A stretch of DNA of 64,000 nucleotides from CAZADS01 sp964483985 (GCA_964483985.1 CAZADS010000061.1:80224-144223), one strand, 5' to 3'; shown: positions 1 through 9,251, numbered from the stretch's first letter. Translations and numbers: made by a program. The notes: generated by a model from the sequence alone, not told the origin.

Positions 1-2
1 AA

Positions 3-503
3 TTTCCAGAACTAACTTTTACGCACCGACCACAGATCCATATCAATGTTTCGAAAATTCTGATTATTAACGAATATGAGATGCCTTTTAAGTCCCCAAA
101 TATAGAACATTTAGTGCCAGTTGCTCCGAGTGCTGCTGCAGAGAGATGGGCTGCTGACATTCTTAAGCCCATAGGAAATCAAGGTACGGCCCAGTTTATA
201 ATTCGACACGCCTCGCTTACTAGGGAGAAATTAAAAACAAAGTCTGGCATTTCTGGCGTATTTTCCATAGATCAATCTGACCGTTTCAAAACCACACTTA
301 AAGCCAAATTAGAACTTTTAAAAGAAAACCGACGGATTGCGACAGCAGACGCCCAAGTATCTCGCTCTCAAACTTCACGAGAGGACGCATCACCAAATCA
401 GCGGGGCCAATTATGGTATGGGATGGTGGAAGGCCTGATGGGAGACTTCGATTTTGAGATGCGAAGACAGATTAAAAAATACTTATCGCAATATTTAAGA
501 TAA
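3..503 (+). CDS. Conserved hypothetical protein, 5' truncated by window edge
   Basis: The reading frame is open from base 3 to the TAA at 501-503, so the true start lies upstream; an internal ATG at 81 would give 140 residues but the frame before it reads as sensible protein. I see no catalytic motif. The visible part has a short beta-like start, a central APSAAAERWA segment, a GTAQFIIRHASL strand and a charged C-terminal helix. Similar sequences, as I remember them, are alphaproteobacterial putative lipoproteins of unknown function; the lipobox would be in the missing part. The gene converges on the CoA-ester lyase with a 5-base gap. I assign no function. Confidence 0.7.
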   Translation, partial: FPELTFTHRPQIHINVSKILIINEYEMPFKSPNIEHLVPVAPSAAAERWAADILKPIGNQGTAQFIIRHASLTREKLKTKSGISGVFSIDQSDRFKTTLKAKLELLKENRRIATADAQVSRSQTSREDASPNQRGQLWYGMVEGLMGDFDFEMRRQIKKYLSQYLR

Positions 504-508
504 GAATT

Positions 509-1405
509 TTAAAGCACTTTGGTTTTGAGTTCATCATCAGAAGCTTTAATTAATTCGGCAAGATTAATTATCCTCCTAGCTTGTTCAACATGAAGACTTT
601 CTACCAACTTCCCATCGACGACAATCACACCCTCCCCATTTTGTTTTGCTAGATTATATTCATCAAGAATACGACGCGACCACGCAATATCGGCATTACT
701 TGGTCCAAATATTTTGTTAGTAAATTCGAGCGTTTTTGGATGTATTAAAGTCTTTCCATCGAACCCAAAATCAGCACCCTGTCGACAGACTACCTCAAAT
801 CCTGAAATGTCCTCCAAATCAAGATGGACTCCATCCAAGATATCCAAGCCATGAGACCTAGCGGCAAGAACGCAAATACCCAGGCTTGTGATTAATGGCA
901 AACGATTACTGTTGGGTCTGACTCTGAGGTCTTTGGTTAAGTCAGAAGTGCCCAGTACCAGAACAGCCACTCGGTCCGAGGCACCGGCTATTTCCGACAC
1001 ACGCAACACTCCCTTAGGTGTTTCGATCATACACCATATCGCTAGATTGCTGGGAGCACCGGCCGAAACTAGTTCAGCTTCCGCATTTTGGACATCACCC
1101 GGTGCCTCTACCTTTGAAAGCAAAACCGCATCAGCACCCGAACAGGCAACCCTTTGAATATCTTCCCTATACCATTGTGTGTCGTTTCCATTAATTCGAA
1201 TAACCAATTCTCGAGATCCATACCCTCCGACAGCGATGGCTTCTATCGCTTGATTTCGAGCAAGTTCTTTTTTATCAGATGAAACAGCATCTTCTAAATC
1301 CATTAAAATTACATCAGTTGCTAAACTTTTAGCTTTTTCGAGAGCCCGCATATTAGATGCTGGCATAAACAAAGCAGACCTACGTAATTTATTAACATGC
1401 AACAT
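509..1405 (-). CDS. CoA ester lyase, HpcH/HpaI-CitE family
   Basis: A 298-residue protein of the citrate lyase beta-subunit / malyl-CoA lyase family, a TIM barrel that cleaves or hydrolyses (S)-malyl-CoA-like esters using Mg2+. Visible marks are the N-terminal RRSALFMPASN segment, the LMDLEDAV strand (about residues 34-41) with the family's acidic residues, and RINGNDT near residue 70, supplying the CoA/oxyanion arginine. The length fits stand-alone lyases or thioesterases, not the CitDEF complex, and no citD or citF is nearby. I chose ATG 1405 over an adjoining TTG at 1408; AGGAGC lies upstream. Malyl-CoA, methylmalyl-CoA or citramalyl-CoA could each be the substrate; sequence alone does not decide. 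Confidence 0.85.
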   Translation of the reverse strand: MLHVNKLRRSALFMPASNMRALEKAKSLATDVILMDLEDAVSSDKKELARNQAIEAIAVGGYGSRELVIRINGNDTQWYREDIQRVACSGADAVLLSKVEAPGDVQNAEAELVSAGAPSNLAIWCMIETPKGVLRVSEIAGASDRVAVLVLGTSDLTKDLRVRPNSNRLPLITSLGICVLAARSHGLDILDGVHLDLEDISGFEVVCRQGADFGFDGKTLIHPKTLEFTNKIFGPSNADIAWSRRILDEYNLAKQNGEGVIVVDGKLVESLHVEQARRIINLAELIKASDDELKTKVL

Positions 1406-1512
1406 CAATCCTAGCTCCTAAAGTCAATTTCCTCTTGAAAGCATATTATAGCCAGCTAGAATTTTTTATAATAAATTTAGATTTTAACTGTCATTGTAGG
1501 GGTTTTCTCTAA

Positions 1513-2349
1513 ATGGCTATCCTAAGCATTCAATCTTTTGTTTCTTTTGGTTATGTGGGGAACGCTATAGCCGTCCCAGCACTCCAAACCCTCGGGCACG
1601 AAGTTTGGCCAATTAACACTGTCGAATTCTCAAATCACCCCGGACATGGCAAATTTGCCGGCCAAGTCAAATCAGCCTCAGAAATCACAACCATTGTAAA
1701 TGGTATCGCTGACTTAGGCGTTCTGAATAAATGTGATGCGATTATATCTGGATATCTCGGAGATCCTGAAGCAACTAGGTCAATTTTATTTGCCATAAAT
1801 ACTATAAAGCAAGAAAACATAAATGCTCTTTATATTCTGGATCCTGTATTAGGTGACGATGGTCGTATATTCGTTCATGAAACAATGCCAGAAGCGATAA
1901 CTCGAGATCTTTTGGGTCAAGCCGATATTGTATTACCAAATCAAAGTGAGCTTGGATGGCTTACAGGTGTGGAAATCCAATCATTAGCAGATATATTTCG
2001 CGCGGCTGAAATTATACTTAAACAAGGCCCAAGCGCTGTAATTGCCAAAGGTATACCCTATGAAAATACAATGGTTACCTATGGTTTTAATTTAAACGGG
2101 GTCTGGCAAGCAAAATGCCCTCTCCATCATCGTCATTTCAACGGTTCTGGGGATTTATTTACTGCTCTTTTTACTGGTTGGTTTATAAAAACAAAAGATA
2201 TGGCATTTAGCTTAAGTGCAGCTGTTACCGGCGTCGATTTAGTGATTACAGAAACAGTGAAGCGTAAAACACCCGAACTCGCGTTAATCCCAGTCCTGCC
2301 TGAATTGTGCCAACTAAATTTAACCAACACAGCTGAAAAATTAGATTAA
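1513..2349 (+). CDS. pdxY: Pyridoxal kinase PdxY
   Basis: ATP-dependent kinase of the vitamin B6 salvage pathway that phosphorylates pyridoxal to pyridoxal 5'-phosphate in the cytoplasm. It belongs to the ribokinase-like PfkB superfamily. The N-terminal SIQSFVSFGYVGN segment and NHPGHGKF (residues 41-48) are typical of PdxY, and FNGSGD near residue 209-214 holds the catalytic aspartate in the anion-hole motif, here GSGD instead of the GTGD common in other family members. At 278 residues the length is normal. It is a single gene, divergent from the CoA-ester lyase and convergent with asd. Confidence 0.92.
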   Translation: MAILSIQSFVSFGYVGNAIAVPALQTLGHEVWPINTVEFSNHPGHGKFAGQVKSASEITTIVNGIADLGVLNKCDAIISGYLGDPEATRSILFAINTIKQENINALYILDPVLGDDGRIFVHETMPEAITRDLLGQADIVLPNQSELGWLTGVEIQSLADIFRAAEIILKQGPSAVIAKGIPYENTMVTYGFNLNGVWQAKCPLHHRHFNGSGDLFTALFTGWFIKTKDMAFSLSAAVTGVDLVITETVKRKTPELALIPVLPELCQLNLTNTAEKLD

Positions 2350-2363
2350 TTCTGGGAAAGTTT

Positions 2364-3389
2364 TTATATTTTGTTCGTTAAATGTTGATCGATCAATGTT
2401 TCTGCGATCTGCACTGCATTAAGTGCGGCACCCTTCCGCAAGTTATCAGAGACACACCAATAAACTAACCCATTTTTCACTGTCGGATCGCGCCTAAGAC
2501 GACTAACGTAAACAGCATCCTCGCCCGCACATTCCTTTGGTGTCACATACCCTTCATTCTCTCGATGATCGACAACCACAACACCAGGAAAGGTATTCAA
2601 AGCCTCACGTGCTACTTTTTCATCAATAGGCTTGGAAGTTTCTACAAACACCGCCTCGGCATGCCCAATAAAAACAGGTACTCTAACACAATGAGCGACA
2701 ACATCGACATCTGGATCGAGAATTTTTCGAGTTTCAGCCGCCATTTTCCACTCTTCTTTGGTAAATCCATCGTCCATAAAACTATCAATATGTGGAATAC
2801 AATTAAAAGCTATTGGTTTTGTAAATTGTTTGTTCTCAATCGGGTCATTGACGTAAACAGCCCGAGTTTGATTAAACAATTCATCCATAGCCGAATTTCC
2901 GGCACCAGATACCGATTGATATGTGGACACGACTACGCGTTTCAACTTGAACAAATCATGAAGCGGTTTAAGAGTCATAACCAGTTGCGCCGTTGAACAG
3001 TTTGGATTGGATATTATGTTCCGATTGGAATAACCTTTAAGAGCATGGCGATTTACTTCGGGAACTACTAACGGCACATCTGATTCCATACGCCACCGTG
3101 AACTATTGTCTATAACAATCGCCCCTTTACTTGCTGCTTCCGGGGCAAATTTTCCGGAAATTGTACCGCCTGCTGAAAAAAGAGCTAAGTCCGCAGCCGC
3201 GAAATCAAAAGTTTCTAGCGCTTGAACTCTAAGAATTTTTTTTTCGCCATAAGAAACTTCTGAGCCAACCGAACGCTCGGAAGCAAGCACATTTACTATT
3301 TCAGCTGGAAACTTCCTCTCTTCCAGCGTTTGTAGCATTTCTCGGCCTACTGCACCGGTAGCTCCAACAACGGCAACCTTATAGCCCAT
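2364..3389 (-). CDS. asd: Aspartate-semialdehyde dehydrogenase
   Basis: Reduces beta-aspartyl phosphate to aspartate semialdehyde with NADPH, the shared step to lysine/diaminopimelate, threonine and methionine. The 341-residue protein begins with the Rossmann motif VVGATGAVG (residues 7-15) and has its catalytic cysteine in SNPNCSTAQLV (Cys131). The length and motifs match the standard bacterial Asd. It lies downstream of leuB on the same strand with a 117-base gap, as in many alphaproteobacteria where the leuCDB-asd order is kept. Two other diaminopimelate genes, dapF and dapB, are elsewhere in the window. Confidence 0.97.
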   Translation of the reverse strand: MGYKVAVVGATGAVGREMLQTLEERKFPAEIVNVLASERSVGSEVSYGEKKILRVQALETFDFAAADLALFSAGGTISGKFAPEAASKGAIVIDNSSRWRMESDVPLVVPEVNRHALKGYSNRNIISNPNCSTAQLVMTLKPLHDLFKLKRVVVSTYQSVSGAGNSAMDELFNQTRAVYVNDPIENKQFTKPIAFNCIPHIDSFMDDGFTKEEWKMAAETRKILDPDVDVVAHCVRVPVFIGHAEAVFVETSKPIDEKVAREALNTFPGVVVVDHRENEGYVTPKECAGEDAVYVSRLRRDPTVKNGLVYWCVSDNLRKGAALNAVQIAETLIDQHLTNKI

Positions 3390-3490
3390 TATTCACCAAC
3401 CTATTCCAGCACGAGTGGCCATACCCTTGTTTTCCAACATCAAAAACGTCAATAGACTTTCTTATATCTCGATTTACCCAACGATCTGAT

Positions 3491-3520
3491 TTTATTTTAT
3501 TTTATTTTATTTTATTTTAT
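3491..3520. repeat. Pentanucleotide tandem repeat, six TTTAT units
   Basis: Six perfect copies of TTTAT lie end to end, preceded by one further T. The block overlaps the last codons and stop of leuB: on the minus strand it reads as (ATAAA)n and supplies the final Lys-Ile-Lys and the TAA. Because the stop falls inside the first three units read by the ribosome, gain of units would not change LeuB; only contraction below three would. Such repeats are prone to slippage in replication. Confidence 0.9.
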
Positions 3521-4619
3521 CCAGTTCTGTTAACACCGCATCCATCATTCCGATTGTCGAAACATTAGTCATACCATCTTGCATTATGTCACTCGTACGC
3601 AGTCCATTAGCCAAAACTTTTTGGATAGCGTTTTCAATCAGATTTGCCTCCGCCGGCATATCAAAAGAATATCGCAACGCCATCGAAAAACTGAGCAGTT
3701 CGGCAATAGGGTTAGCTAATGTTTTCCCTGCAATATCCGGTGCTGAACCATGAACCGGCTCATAAAGAGCATGACGTTTCCCCGTCGTCTCATCCGCCGC
3801 ACCGAGTGATGCTGAAGGAAGCATTCCAAGGGAACCTGTCAACATTGCCGCACAATCTGACAACATATCACCAAATAAATTGTCTGTGACAATCACGTCA
3901 AACTGCTTTGGGTTTCGAACCAATTGCATGCCGCAATTGTCCGCATACATGTGCTCAGTCTCAAGATCCCGTCCTTCCCGCTCGAAAAGGCTCGTCATCA
4001 CCTCTCGCCATAAGACACCCGACATCATGACATTAGCTTTTTCAACCGACGTTACCTTACGTCTGCGCTTGGACGCCAAATCCAGTGCTACTCGCCCAAT
4101 TCGCTCTATCTCACGCGTCGTATATAGGTTCGTGTCATAACCCTTCTTAGTGCCATCGGACAATTCCTCAATACCGCGCGGTTCCGCAAAATAAATACCC
4201 CCCGTCAATTCCCGAAGAATTAAAATATCCAAACCAGAAACTATCTCTTCCTTAAGAGTCGATGAGTTAGCCATAGAATCAAAAACAATTGCTGGCCTCA
4301 AATTAGCAAATAAATCCATCTCTTTTCGTAACCGCAGTAATCCTCGTTCCGGCTGTAATTCGAACGGTAAATCTTCGTATTGAGGACCACCGACGGATCC
4401 AAAAAGAATGGCGTCAGCTTCTATCGCATCCGCTAGTGTTTCATCAGTCAATGGAATTCCATGGGCGTCGTAAGAAGCTCCTCCTACCAAACCTTCTTGC
4501 AAATTGAAATTAACCGACCTGTTGGCTGCCAACCATTCAATTACTCTCAAAACTTGGCCGACAACTTCGGGGCCTATCCCATCACCCGGCAGGACGAAAA
4601 GTGTTCTGTTGGACGTCAT
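3507..4619 (-). CDS. leuB: 3-isopropylmalate dehydrogenase
   Basis: NAD-dependent oxidative decarboxylation of 3-isopropylmalate to 2-oxoisocaproate, third step of leucine synthesis. The 370-residue protein opens with LFVLPGDGIGPEV, has GSVGGPQYEDLP near residue 75, and the substrate/metal segment TDNLFGDMLSD with its aspartates near residue 245. It follows leuD with an 85-base gap on the same strand, the last gene of leuC-leuD-leuB. Its last three sense codons and stop lie inside a TTTAT tandem repeat, an odd setting but without effect on the core fold. leuA is not in the window. Confidence 0.97.
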   Translation of the reverse strand: MTSNRTLFVLPGDGIGPEVVGQVLRVIEWLAANRSVNFNLQEGLVGGASYDAHGIPLTDETLADAIEADAILFGSVGGPQYEDLPFELQPERGLLRLRKEMDLFANLRPAIVFDSMANSSTLKEEIVSGLDILILRELTGGIYFAEPRGIEELSDGTKKGYDTNLYTTREIERIGRVALDLASKRRRKVTSVEKANVMMSGVLWREVMTSLFEREGRDLETEHMYADNCGMQLVRNPKQFDVIVTDNLFGDMLSDCAAMLTGSLGMLPSASLGAADETTGKRHALYEPVHGSAPDIAGKTLANPIAELLSFSMALRYSFDMPAEANLIENAIQKVLANGLRTSDIMQDGMTNVSTIGMMDAVLTELDKIK

Positions 4620-4704
4620 AATCCATTTTCTCCAGAATCTGTTTGGGAAATTTCCTAGGTTCTCATCTTTTTAAAAGCAGAATCAGAGGAACATCCGGGA
4701 CTGA

Positions 4705-5310
4705 TTACAACCAAGGCTGTTCGAGCGACCTCTGTTTTTCAAAATTATCAATACTTGTCTCTTTTTCCATTGTAAGCCCAATGTCATCGAGTCCGTTAAG
4801 AAGACAATGTTTTCTAAAAGGGTCCACCTCGAAACTTATCTTATCTCCGTTTGGCCGCGTTATCTCTTGTGATTCAAGGTTGATTTCCAAAATCGAATTT
4901 GCGCCGTTTTCAGCATCCTGCATTAATTGATCCAACTGTTCTTGAGAAACGATGACAGGTAATAATCCGTTTTTGAAACAATTATAGAAAAAAATATCGG
5001 CAAAACTGGTAGAAATAACACATTTTATCCCGTAGTCCATCAATGCCCACGGCGCATGTTCTCTGGAAGACCCACAGCCAAAATTATCTCCCGCAACAAT
5101 AATACTAGCTTGCCTATAAGCCGCTTTGTTTAAAACAAAATCAGGGTTTTCCGATCCATCCGACTTGTATCGCATTTCATTAAATAAATGTTTTCCTAAA
5201 CCCGTCCTTTTAATAGTTTTTAAAAATTGTTTCGGGATAACCTTATCAGTATCTATGTTAATCATGTTGAGTGGAGCTGCAACCCCACTATGTTGTGCAA
5301 ATCGATCCAT
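4705..5310 (-). CDS. leuD: 3-isopropylmalate dehydratase small subunit
   Basis: Small (swivel-domain) subunit of isopropylmalate isomerase, which pairs with LeuC to convert 2- to 3-isopropylmalate. The 201-residue length is normal. The active-site loop GDNFGCGSSREHAPWAL is visible near residues 74-90, and the N-terminal DTDKVIPKQFL is the usual substrate-side strand. Only 15 bases separate it from leuC, so the two subunits are surely cotranscribed. Confidence 0.96.
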   Translation of the reverse strand: MDRFAQHSGVAAPLNMINIDTDKVIPKQFLKTIKRTGLGKHLFNEMRYKSDGSENPDFVLNKAAYRQASIIVAGDNFGCGSSREHAPWALMDYGIKCVISTSFADIFFYNCFKNGLLPVIVSQEQLDQLMQDAENGANSILEINLESQEITRPNGDKISFEVDPFRKHCLLNGLDDIGLTMEKETSIDNFEKQRSLEQPWL

Positions 5311-5325
5311 GTTTTTCCCCGCCCT

Positions 5326-6732
5326 TTAAAGATCACGTACATCCGTTAATTTTCCTAATATTGCAGCAGCAGCAGCCATAGCTGGACTAACTAAATGCGT
5401 TCGACCTCCAAAACCTTGACGACCTTCGAAATTTCGATTTGAGGTTGAAGCACATCTTTCACCTGCCTCTAACCTATCCGCATTCATAGCTAAGCACATT
5501 GAACACCCTGGCTCCTCACGCCAATCAAAACCGGCAGCTTTAAATATTGCCCCCAAACCTTCTCGATCAGCTTGATCTTTGACCAAGCCAGAACCTGCCA
5601 CAATCATGGCATGAATGCCGTCTGCTACAGTCCGCCCTTGAGCTATTTCCGCCACCGCACGGAGATCCTCAATCCGTCCATTAGTGCATGAACCAATAAA
5701 TACTTTATCTATCGGAAGCTCCGCTATTGGTGCTCCCGCATCAAGTCCCATGTATTCTAAAGAACGTTCTATTTTAGCACGTCGGAGAGGATCTTCGATT
5801 TCGTTAGGATCCGGGATTCGTCCTGTAATTGGTATTACTTCTTCCGGGTTTGTTCCCCAAGTAACCTGCGGTACAATTTCTGATGCCTGCAAAACAACTT
5901 CTTTATCGTAGACCGCACCCTCGTCCGAAGGTAACTTACTCCAGTAGGCTACCGCTTGGTCGAAGCTATCTCCTTTAGGAGACATAGGTTTCCCCTTCAA
6001 GTAATCAAATGTTACCTGATCTGGTGCTATCATTCCGGCACGTGCTCCAGCCTCTATCGCCATATTACATATGGTCATGCGGGCTTCCATAGAGAACTCT
6101 TTTATTGCTGGCCCCGCGAATTCAATCACGTGACCTGTTCCACCTGCCGTACCTATTTTTCCTATTATGCCTAAAATAACATCTTTCGATGCGACGCCCT
6201 GCGGTAGAGATCCATCAACACTGACTCGCATGTTTTTCGCAGGTTTTTGAAGAAGTGTCTGAGTAGCCAAAACATGTTCCACCTCCGATGTTCCTATGCC
6301 AAAAGCCAGAGCTCCGAATGCACCATGAGTGGCCGTATGACTGTCACCACAAACAATAGTCATCCCAGGCAAGGTAAAACCTTGTTCTGGTCCAATTATG
6401 TGGACAATTCCCCGGCGAGAATCTCCAAGACCAAAATAAGGAATGTTAAATTCCTTCACATTTGCTTCTAGGGTTTCGACCTGAACTCGTGACTCCTCTT
6501 CCACTATTCCACCCGAAATATCGGTAGTAGGAGTGTTGTGATCCGCCACAGCAAGAGTTAAATCAGTCCGGCGCACCTGACGATTAGCTGTCCTTAGACC
6601 TTCGAAGGCCTGGGGGCTAGTAACTTCATGCACCAAATGACGATCAATATAAATAAGGCAAGTGCCATCTTCTTGCTGGTCAACCAGATGCGCATCCCAA
6701 ATTTTGTCGAACAATGTTCGTGGATTTGCCAT
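5326..6732 (-). CDS. leuC: 3-isopropylmalate dehydratase large subunit
   Basis: Aconitase-family large subunit of the leucine-pathway isomerase. The 468-residue protein carries the three cysteine ligands of its labile [4Fe-4S] cluster: Cys349 in SCTNGR, and Cys410 and Cys413 in GCSMC. DHNTPTT and GDSHTATHGAFG, typical of the family, are near residues 64-70 and 129-140. It is first in leuCDB. The start ATG at 6732 has a perfect AAGGAGG Shine-Dalgarno ten bases upstream, a strong initiation site. Confidence 0.97.
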   Translation of the reverse strand: MANPRTLFDKIWDAHLVDQQEDGTCLIYIDRHLVHEVTSPQAFEGLRTANRQVRRTDLTLAVADHNTPTTDISGGIVEEESRVQVETLEANVKEFNIPYFGLGDSRRGIVHIIGPEQGFTLPGMTIVCGDSHTATHGAFGALAFGIGTSEVEHVLATQTLLQKPAKNMRVSVDGSLPQGVASKDVILGIIGKIGTAGGTGHVIEFAGPAIKEFSMEARMTICNMAIEAGARAGMIAPDQVTFDYLKGKPMSPKGDSFDQAVAYWSKLPSDEGAVYDKEVVLQASEIVPQVTWGTNPEEVIPITGRIPDPNEIEDPLRRAKIERSLEYMGLDAGAPIAELPIDKVFIGSCTNGRIEDLRAVAEIAQGRTVADGIHAMIVAGSGLVKDQADREGLGAIFKAAGFDWREEPGCSMCLAMNADRLEAGERCASTSNRNFEGRQGFGGRTHLVSPAMAAAAAILGKLTDVRDL

Positions 6733-6997
6733 CTTTCTGTCGCCTCCTTAAGTTTTCTTGTTTAAGCTGACTTTTTCTTTTCCCCAGCGTTATAGATCTC
6801 CGGAGACAATAATAGCCCTCGGTCGGTCAAGACAGTAATTATTAGATCAATACTTTAAACTACCAATCTAAAACAACTTATAATCATAACTATGGTAAAG
6901 ACCTCGTCATTCCCGCCAAGTTAATTCGAGCTAAATTCCTTTTTCCGAATTACACAATTAACCCATCTAAGTGCAGTATCAAATCACGTAATTCAAG
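6733..6997 (-). promoter_or_regulatory. leuCDB leader and probable promoter region
   Basis: A 265-base gap between rplS and leuC, read on the minus strand. It contains the AAGGAGG ribosome site for leuC and AT-rich stretches in which TTGACC (about 6829-6834) could serve as a -35 element, though I see no clear matching -10. I looked for a leucine-rich leader peptide and a terminator/antiterminator pair and found neither, so attenuation by leucine tRNA is not supported. Confidence 0.35.
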
Positions 6998-7381
6998 TTA
7001 GCTTGATTTCGGTTTTGCGGGACGAGTTACTTTTTCAGCGATGCGGGCTGATTTGCCTTGACGACCACGTAAATAGTACAGTTTCGCTCGACGAACTCTC
7101 CCACGGCGCATTACCTCAACCTGAGCAATTCTCGACGAGTAAAGAGGGAAGACCCGCTCCACACCTTCACCATATGAAATCTTACGAACAGTGAAATTTG
7201 AGTTAATCGAGTCAGCTTTTCGAGCAATACACACACCTTCAAAAACCTGAATTCTCTCCCGAGATCCTTCGACAACCTTGACATGGACCCTTAACGTATC
7301 ACCCGGGCCAAAATCCGGTACCGGCCGACTTTCTCTCATCCTATCAACTTGTTCCTGGCTTATTCGCTCGACGATATTCAT
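6998..7381 (-). CDS. rplS: 50S ribosomal protein L19
   Basis: Large-subunit protein at the 30S/50S interface. The 127-residue sequence has the usual PDFGPGDTLRVHVKVVEGSRERIQ opening region (quoted in part: FGPGDTLRVHVKV), the FEGVCIARK strand and VRRAKLYYLRGRQGKSARI near the C-terminus, followed by a short basic tail. Last gene of ffh-rpsP-rimM-trmD-rplS, 35 bases after trmD, the widespread order for this operon. Confidence 0.98.
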   Translation of the reverse strand: MNIVERISQEQVDRMRESRPVPDFGPGDTLRVHVKVVEGSRERIQVFEGVCIARKADSINSNFTVRKISYGEGVERVFPLYSSRIAQVEVMRRGRVRRAKLYYLRGRQGKSARIAEKVTRPAKPKSS

Positions 7382-7416
7382 CGGTCTTACTCCAAACTTT
7401 ATATTCTACGAGGAGA

Positions 7417-8151
7417 TTAACCCCTATTTTTTTTCAATTTTTCTTTCTCATACAAAACCCAAAGATCTGGGCGACGTGCCTTGGTAATTTGCTCAGCCTT
7501 TTTTCGTCGCCACGCTTGTATATTCGCGTGATGACCCGAGAGCAAGACGTCTGGGACAAGTTGGCCGTCCCATTCTCGTGGCTGCGTGTATAGTGGGTAC
7601 TCTAATAATCCGTCCACAAAACTTTCTTCAATCAATGCCGATTCTGTTCCAAGAACGCCGGGCAAAAGTCTAACAACACTGTCTATTATAGTTAAAGCGG
7701 CTAGTTCCCCGCCGGATAAAATGAAATCGCCCAAACTTATCTCTTCTAAATCACGCGAGTCTATCACCCTTTGATCCAAGCCCTCGTAACGGCCGCAAAC
7801 CAATACTATACCAGATTCAGCTGCCAACTCCGCCGCCAAAGTGTGATCAAAACGACGACCTCGTGGCGTAAGATAAATCCGCCTTCCAGGAGCCCTTTCA
7901 ACCGAATCCAAAGCAGCATCCACAACATCAGATCGCAACACCATTCCGGGACCACCTCCAAAAGCAGTATGATCCACCGAGTGATGCTTATCGCTCGCAA
8001 AGCTTCTGATGTCTAGTGTTTTAAGTGTCCAGATTCTAGAATCCAATGCTCGTCCAACATTCGAATATGCTAGAGGGCCAGGAAAAATTCCTGGAAACAA
8101 AGTTAAAATGGTTGCTTCCCAAGGAGCCGAAGGTCGTATTGAAAAATCCAC
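7417..8151 (-). CDS. trmD: tRNA (guanine37-N1)-methyltransferase TrmD
   Basis: SPOUT methyltransferase that makes m1G37 in tRNAs reading CNN codons and prevents +1 frameshifting. In the 244 residues the trefoil-knot S-adenosylmethionine motifs are plain: FGGGPGMVLR (65-73), VCGRYEGLDQR (118-128) and GDFILSGGE (141-149). The start is a GTG at 8151, supported by AGGAAG five bases upstream; the nearby ATG at 8155 is out of frame. It sits between rimM and rplS in the conserved ribosomal operon. Confidence 0.96.
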   Translation of the reverse strand: MDFSIRPSAPWEATILTLFPGIFPGPLAYSNVGRALDSRIWTLKTLDIRSFASDKHHSVDHTAFGGGPGMVLRSDVVDAALDSVERAPGRRIYLTPRGRRFDHTLAAELAAESGIVLVCGRYEGLDQRVIDSRDLEEISLGDFILSGGELAALTIIDSVVRLLPGVLGTESALIEESFVDGLLEYPLYTQPREWDGQLVPDVLLSGHHANIQAWRRKKAEQITKARRPDLWVLYEKEKLKKNRG

Positions 8152-8192
8152 TCATTCTTCCTTTCAACCATCTTCGTACGGTTTTAATTTTT

Positions 8193-8696
8193 CTAATCTA
8201 AAAGTCCAGCAATTGGATCTACGAGTAACTTCTTCTTATCCAAATCGACTTCAGAAACAGTGCTCTCATTAAAAGGCAATAATACTGTTTTACTTGTTCC
8301 CAAAAGCCGAACATCGATTAAATCGCCTGCACCAAAATTATGCACTTCTGTTACCACTCCCAATTCCCGACCATCAACATGGTAAACTCTTATGCCAATC
8401 AAATCTGCATGATAATATTCACCATCCTGCGATTTTGGCAACGCATCACGGGACACAGTCAGCTTTTCGCCTTTAAGCGCTTCAGCAGCATCTCTATCCC
8501 GAATTCCCTTGATTTGCACCAACAATGCTCCTTTAGCCCAACCTTTTAAGTTTAAAATGTATGGGACGCCTCTATCATCTTCCAACGGCCCGTATGTCAC
8601 GATATCTTCGGGTGTTTCTGTAAAGCTTTTTATTCGCACGAGGCCGCTCACTCCATGTGCCCCCAAGACTACACCCATGGAAATTCTCAGCGTCAT
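8193..8696 (-). CDS. rimM: 16S rRNA processing protein RimM
   Basis: Assembly factor that binds ribosomal protein S19 during maturation of the 30S head. The 167 residues show the N-terminal RimM beta-barrel beginning VLGAHGVSGLVRIKSF and a C-terminal PRC-barrel domain containing EYYHADLIGI and VTEVHNFGAGDLIDV. Length is normal. 24 bases downstream of rpsP and 41 upstream of trmD, same strand. Confidence 0.95.
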   Translation of the reverse strand: MTLRISMGVVLGAHGVSGLVRIKSFTETPEDIVTYGPLEDDRGVPYILNLKGWAKGALLVQIKGIRDRDAAEALKGEKLTVSRDALPKSQDGEYYHADLIGIRVYHVDGRELGVVTEVHNFGAGDLIDVRLLGTSKTVLLPFNESTVSEVDLDKKKLLVDPIAGLLD

Positions 8697-8720
8697 AAAA
8701 ATTGACCATAAAGTGAGAAA

Positions 8721-9221
8721 CTATTTTGGGCTAGCTCCCTTGTCTTCACTCCCTTGGTCCTCTTCATTAACGTCGGATTCTTCGACGTCCTGAGATATAG
8801 GCTTGTCATCATCTGATTTTGTTTCAACCACCTTTTCTTCTTCTTCATTCTCGCCGTCATCCAAGGGAGCGCCACTTGCCTCCGCTTTCTTTGCGGCCGC
8901 TTCCGCCTCCCTTTCTGCCCGCTTTTTACCGTGTGCAGATTTTTTTGGCTGCTCTCTAATTGTAAAAGCAGGCATCAAATCCAGTGAGGCCAAAAATTTA
9001 TGTACTCTATCCGTTGGCAACGCTCCAACAGATAACCAATGTTTTATCCGATCTTCTTGTATCACCAACCGTTGAGGATGTCCCTTTTCAACCATTGGGT
9101 TATAGGTGCCTACTTTTTCGATGAACAAACCGTCACGGGGTGCGGTGTTTTCTGCTATCACAATCCGGTAAAAGGGCCGTTTTTTTGTTCCACCTCGGGC
9201 CAAGCGAATTCTTAATGCCAT
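8721..9221 (-). CDS. rpsP: 30S ribosomal protein S16 with long charged tail
   Basis: Small-subunit assembly protein. Residues 1 to about 80 are ordinary S16, opening MALRIRLARGGTKKRPFYRI and including SVGALPTDRVHKFL. The family is usually 75-100 residues; here 166, because of an 80-residue tail rich in Ala, Glu, Asp and Lys (for example ENEEEEKVVE). The tail is low complexity and probably disordered. Alphaproteobacterial S16 proteins often have such extensions, so it is longer than usual rather than a fusion. Second gene after ffh. Confidence 0.96.
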   Translation of the reverse strand: MALRIRLARGGTKKRPFYRIVIAENTAPRDGLFIEKVGTYNPMVEKGHPQRLVIQEDRIKHWLSVGALPTDRVHKFLASLDLMPAFTIREQPKKSAHGKKRAEREAEAAAKKAEASGAPLDDGENEEEEKVVETKSDDDKPISQDVEESDVNEEDQGSEDKGASPK

Positions 9222-9251
9222 ATCTTTATCCTTCTAGTCCAAAAAATCTTA

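Noticed and set aside
2565..2996. 143-codon plus-strand ORF inside asd
   Set aside because: It is opposite to a gene of certain identity and has no motif of its own.
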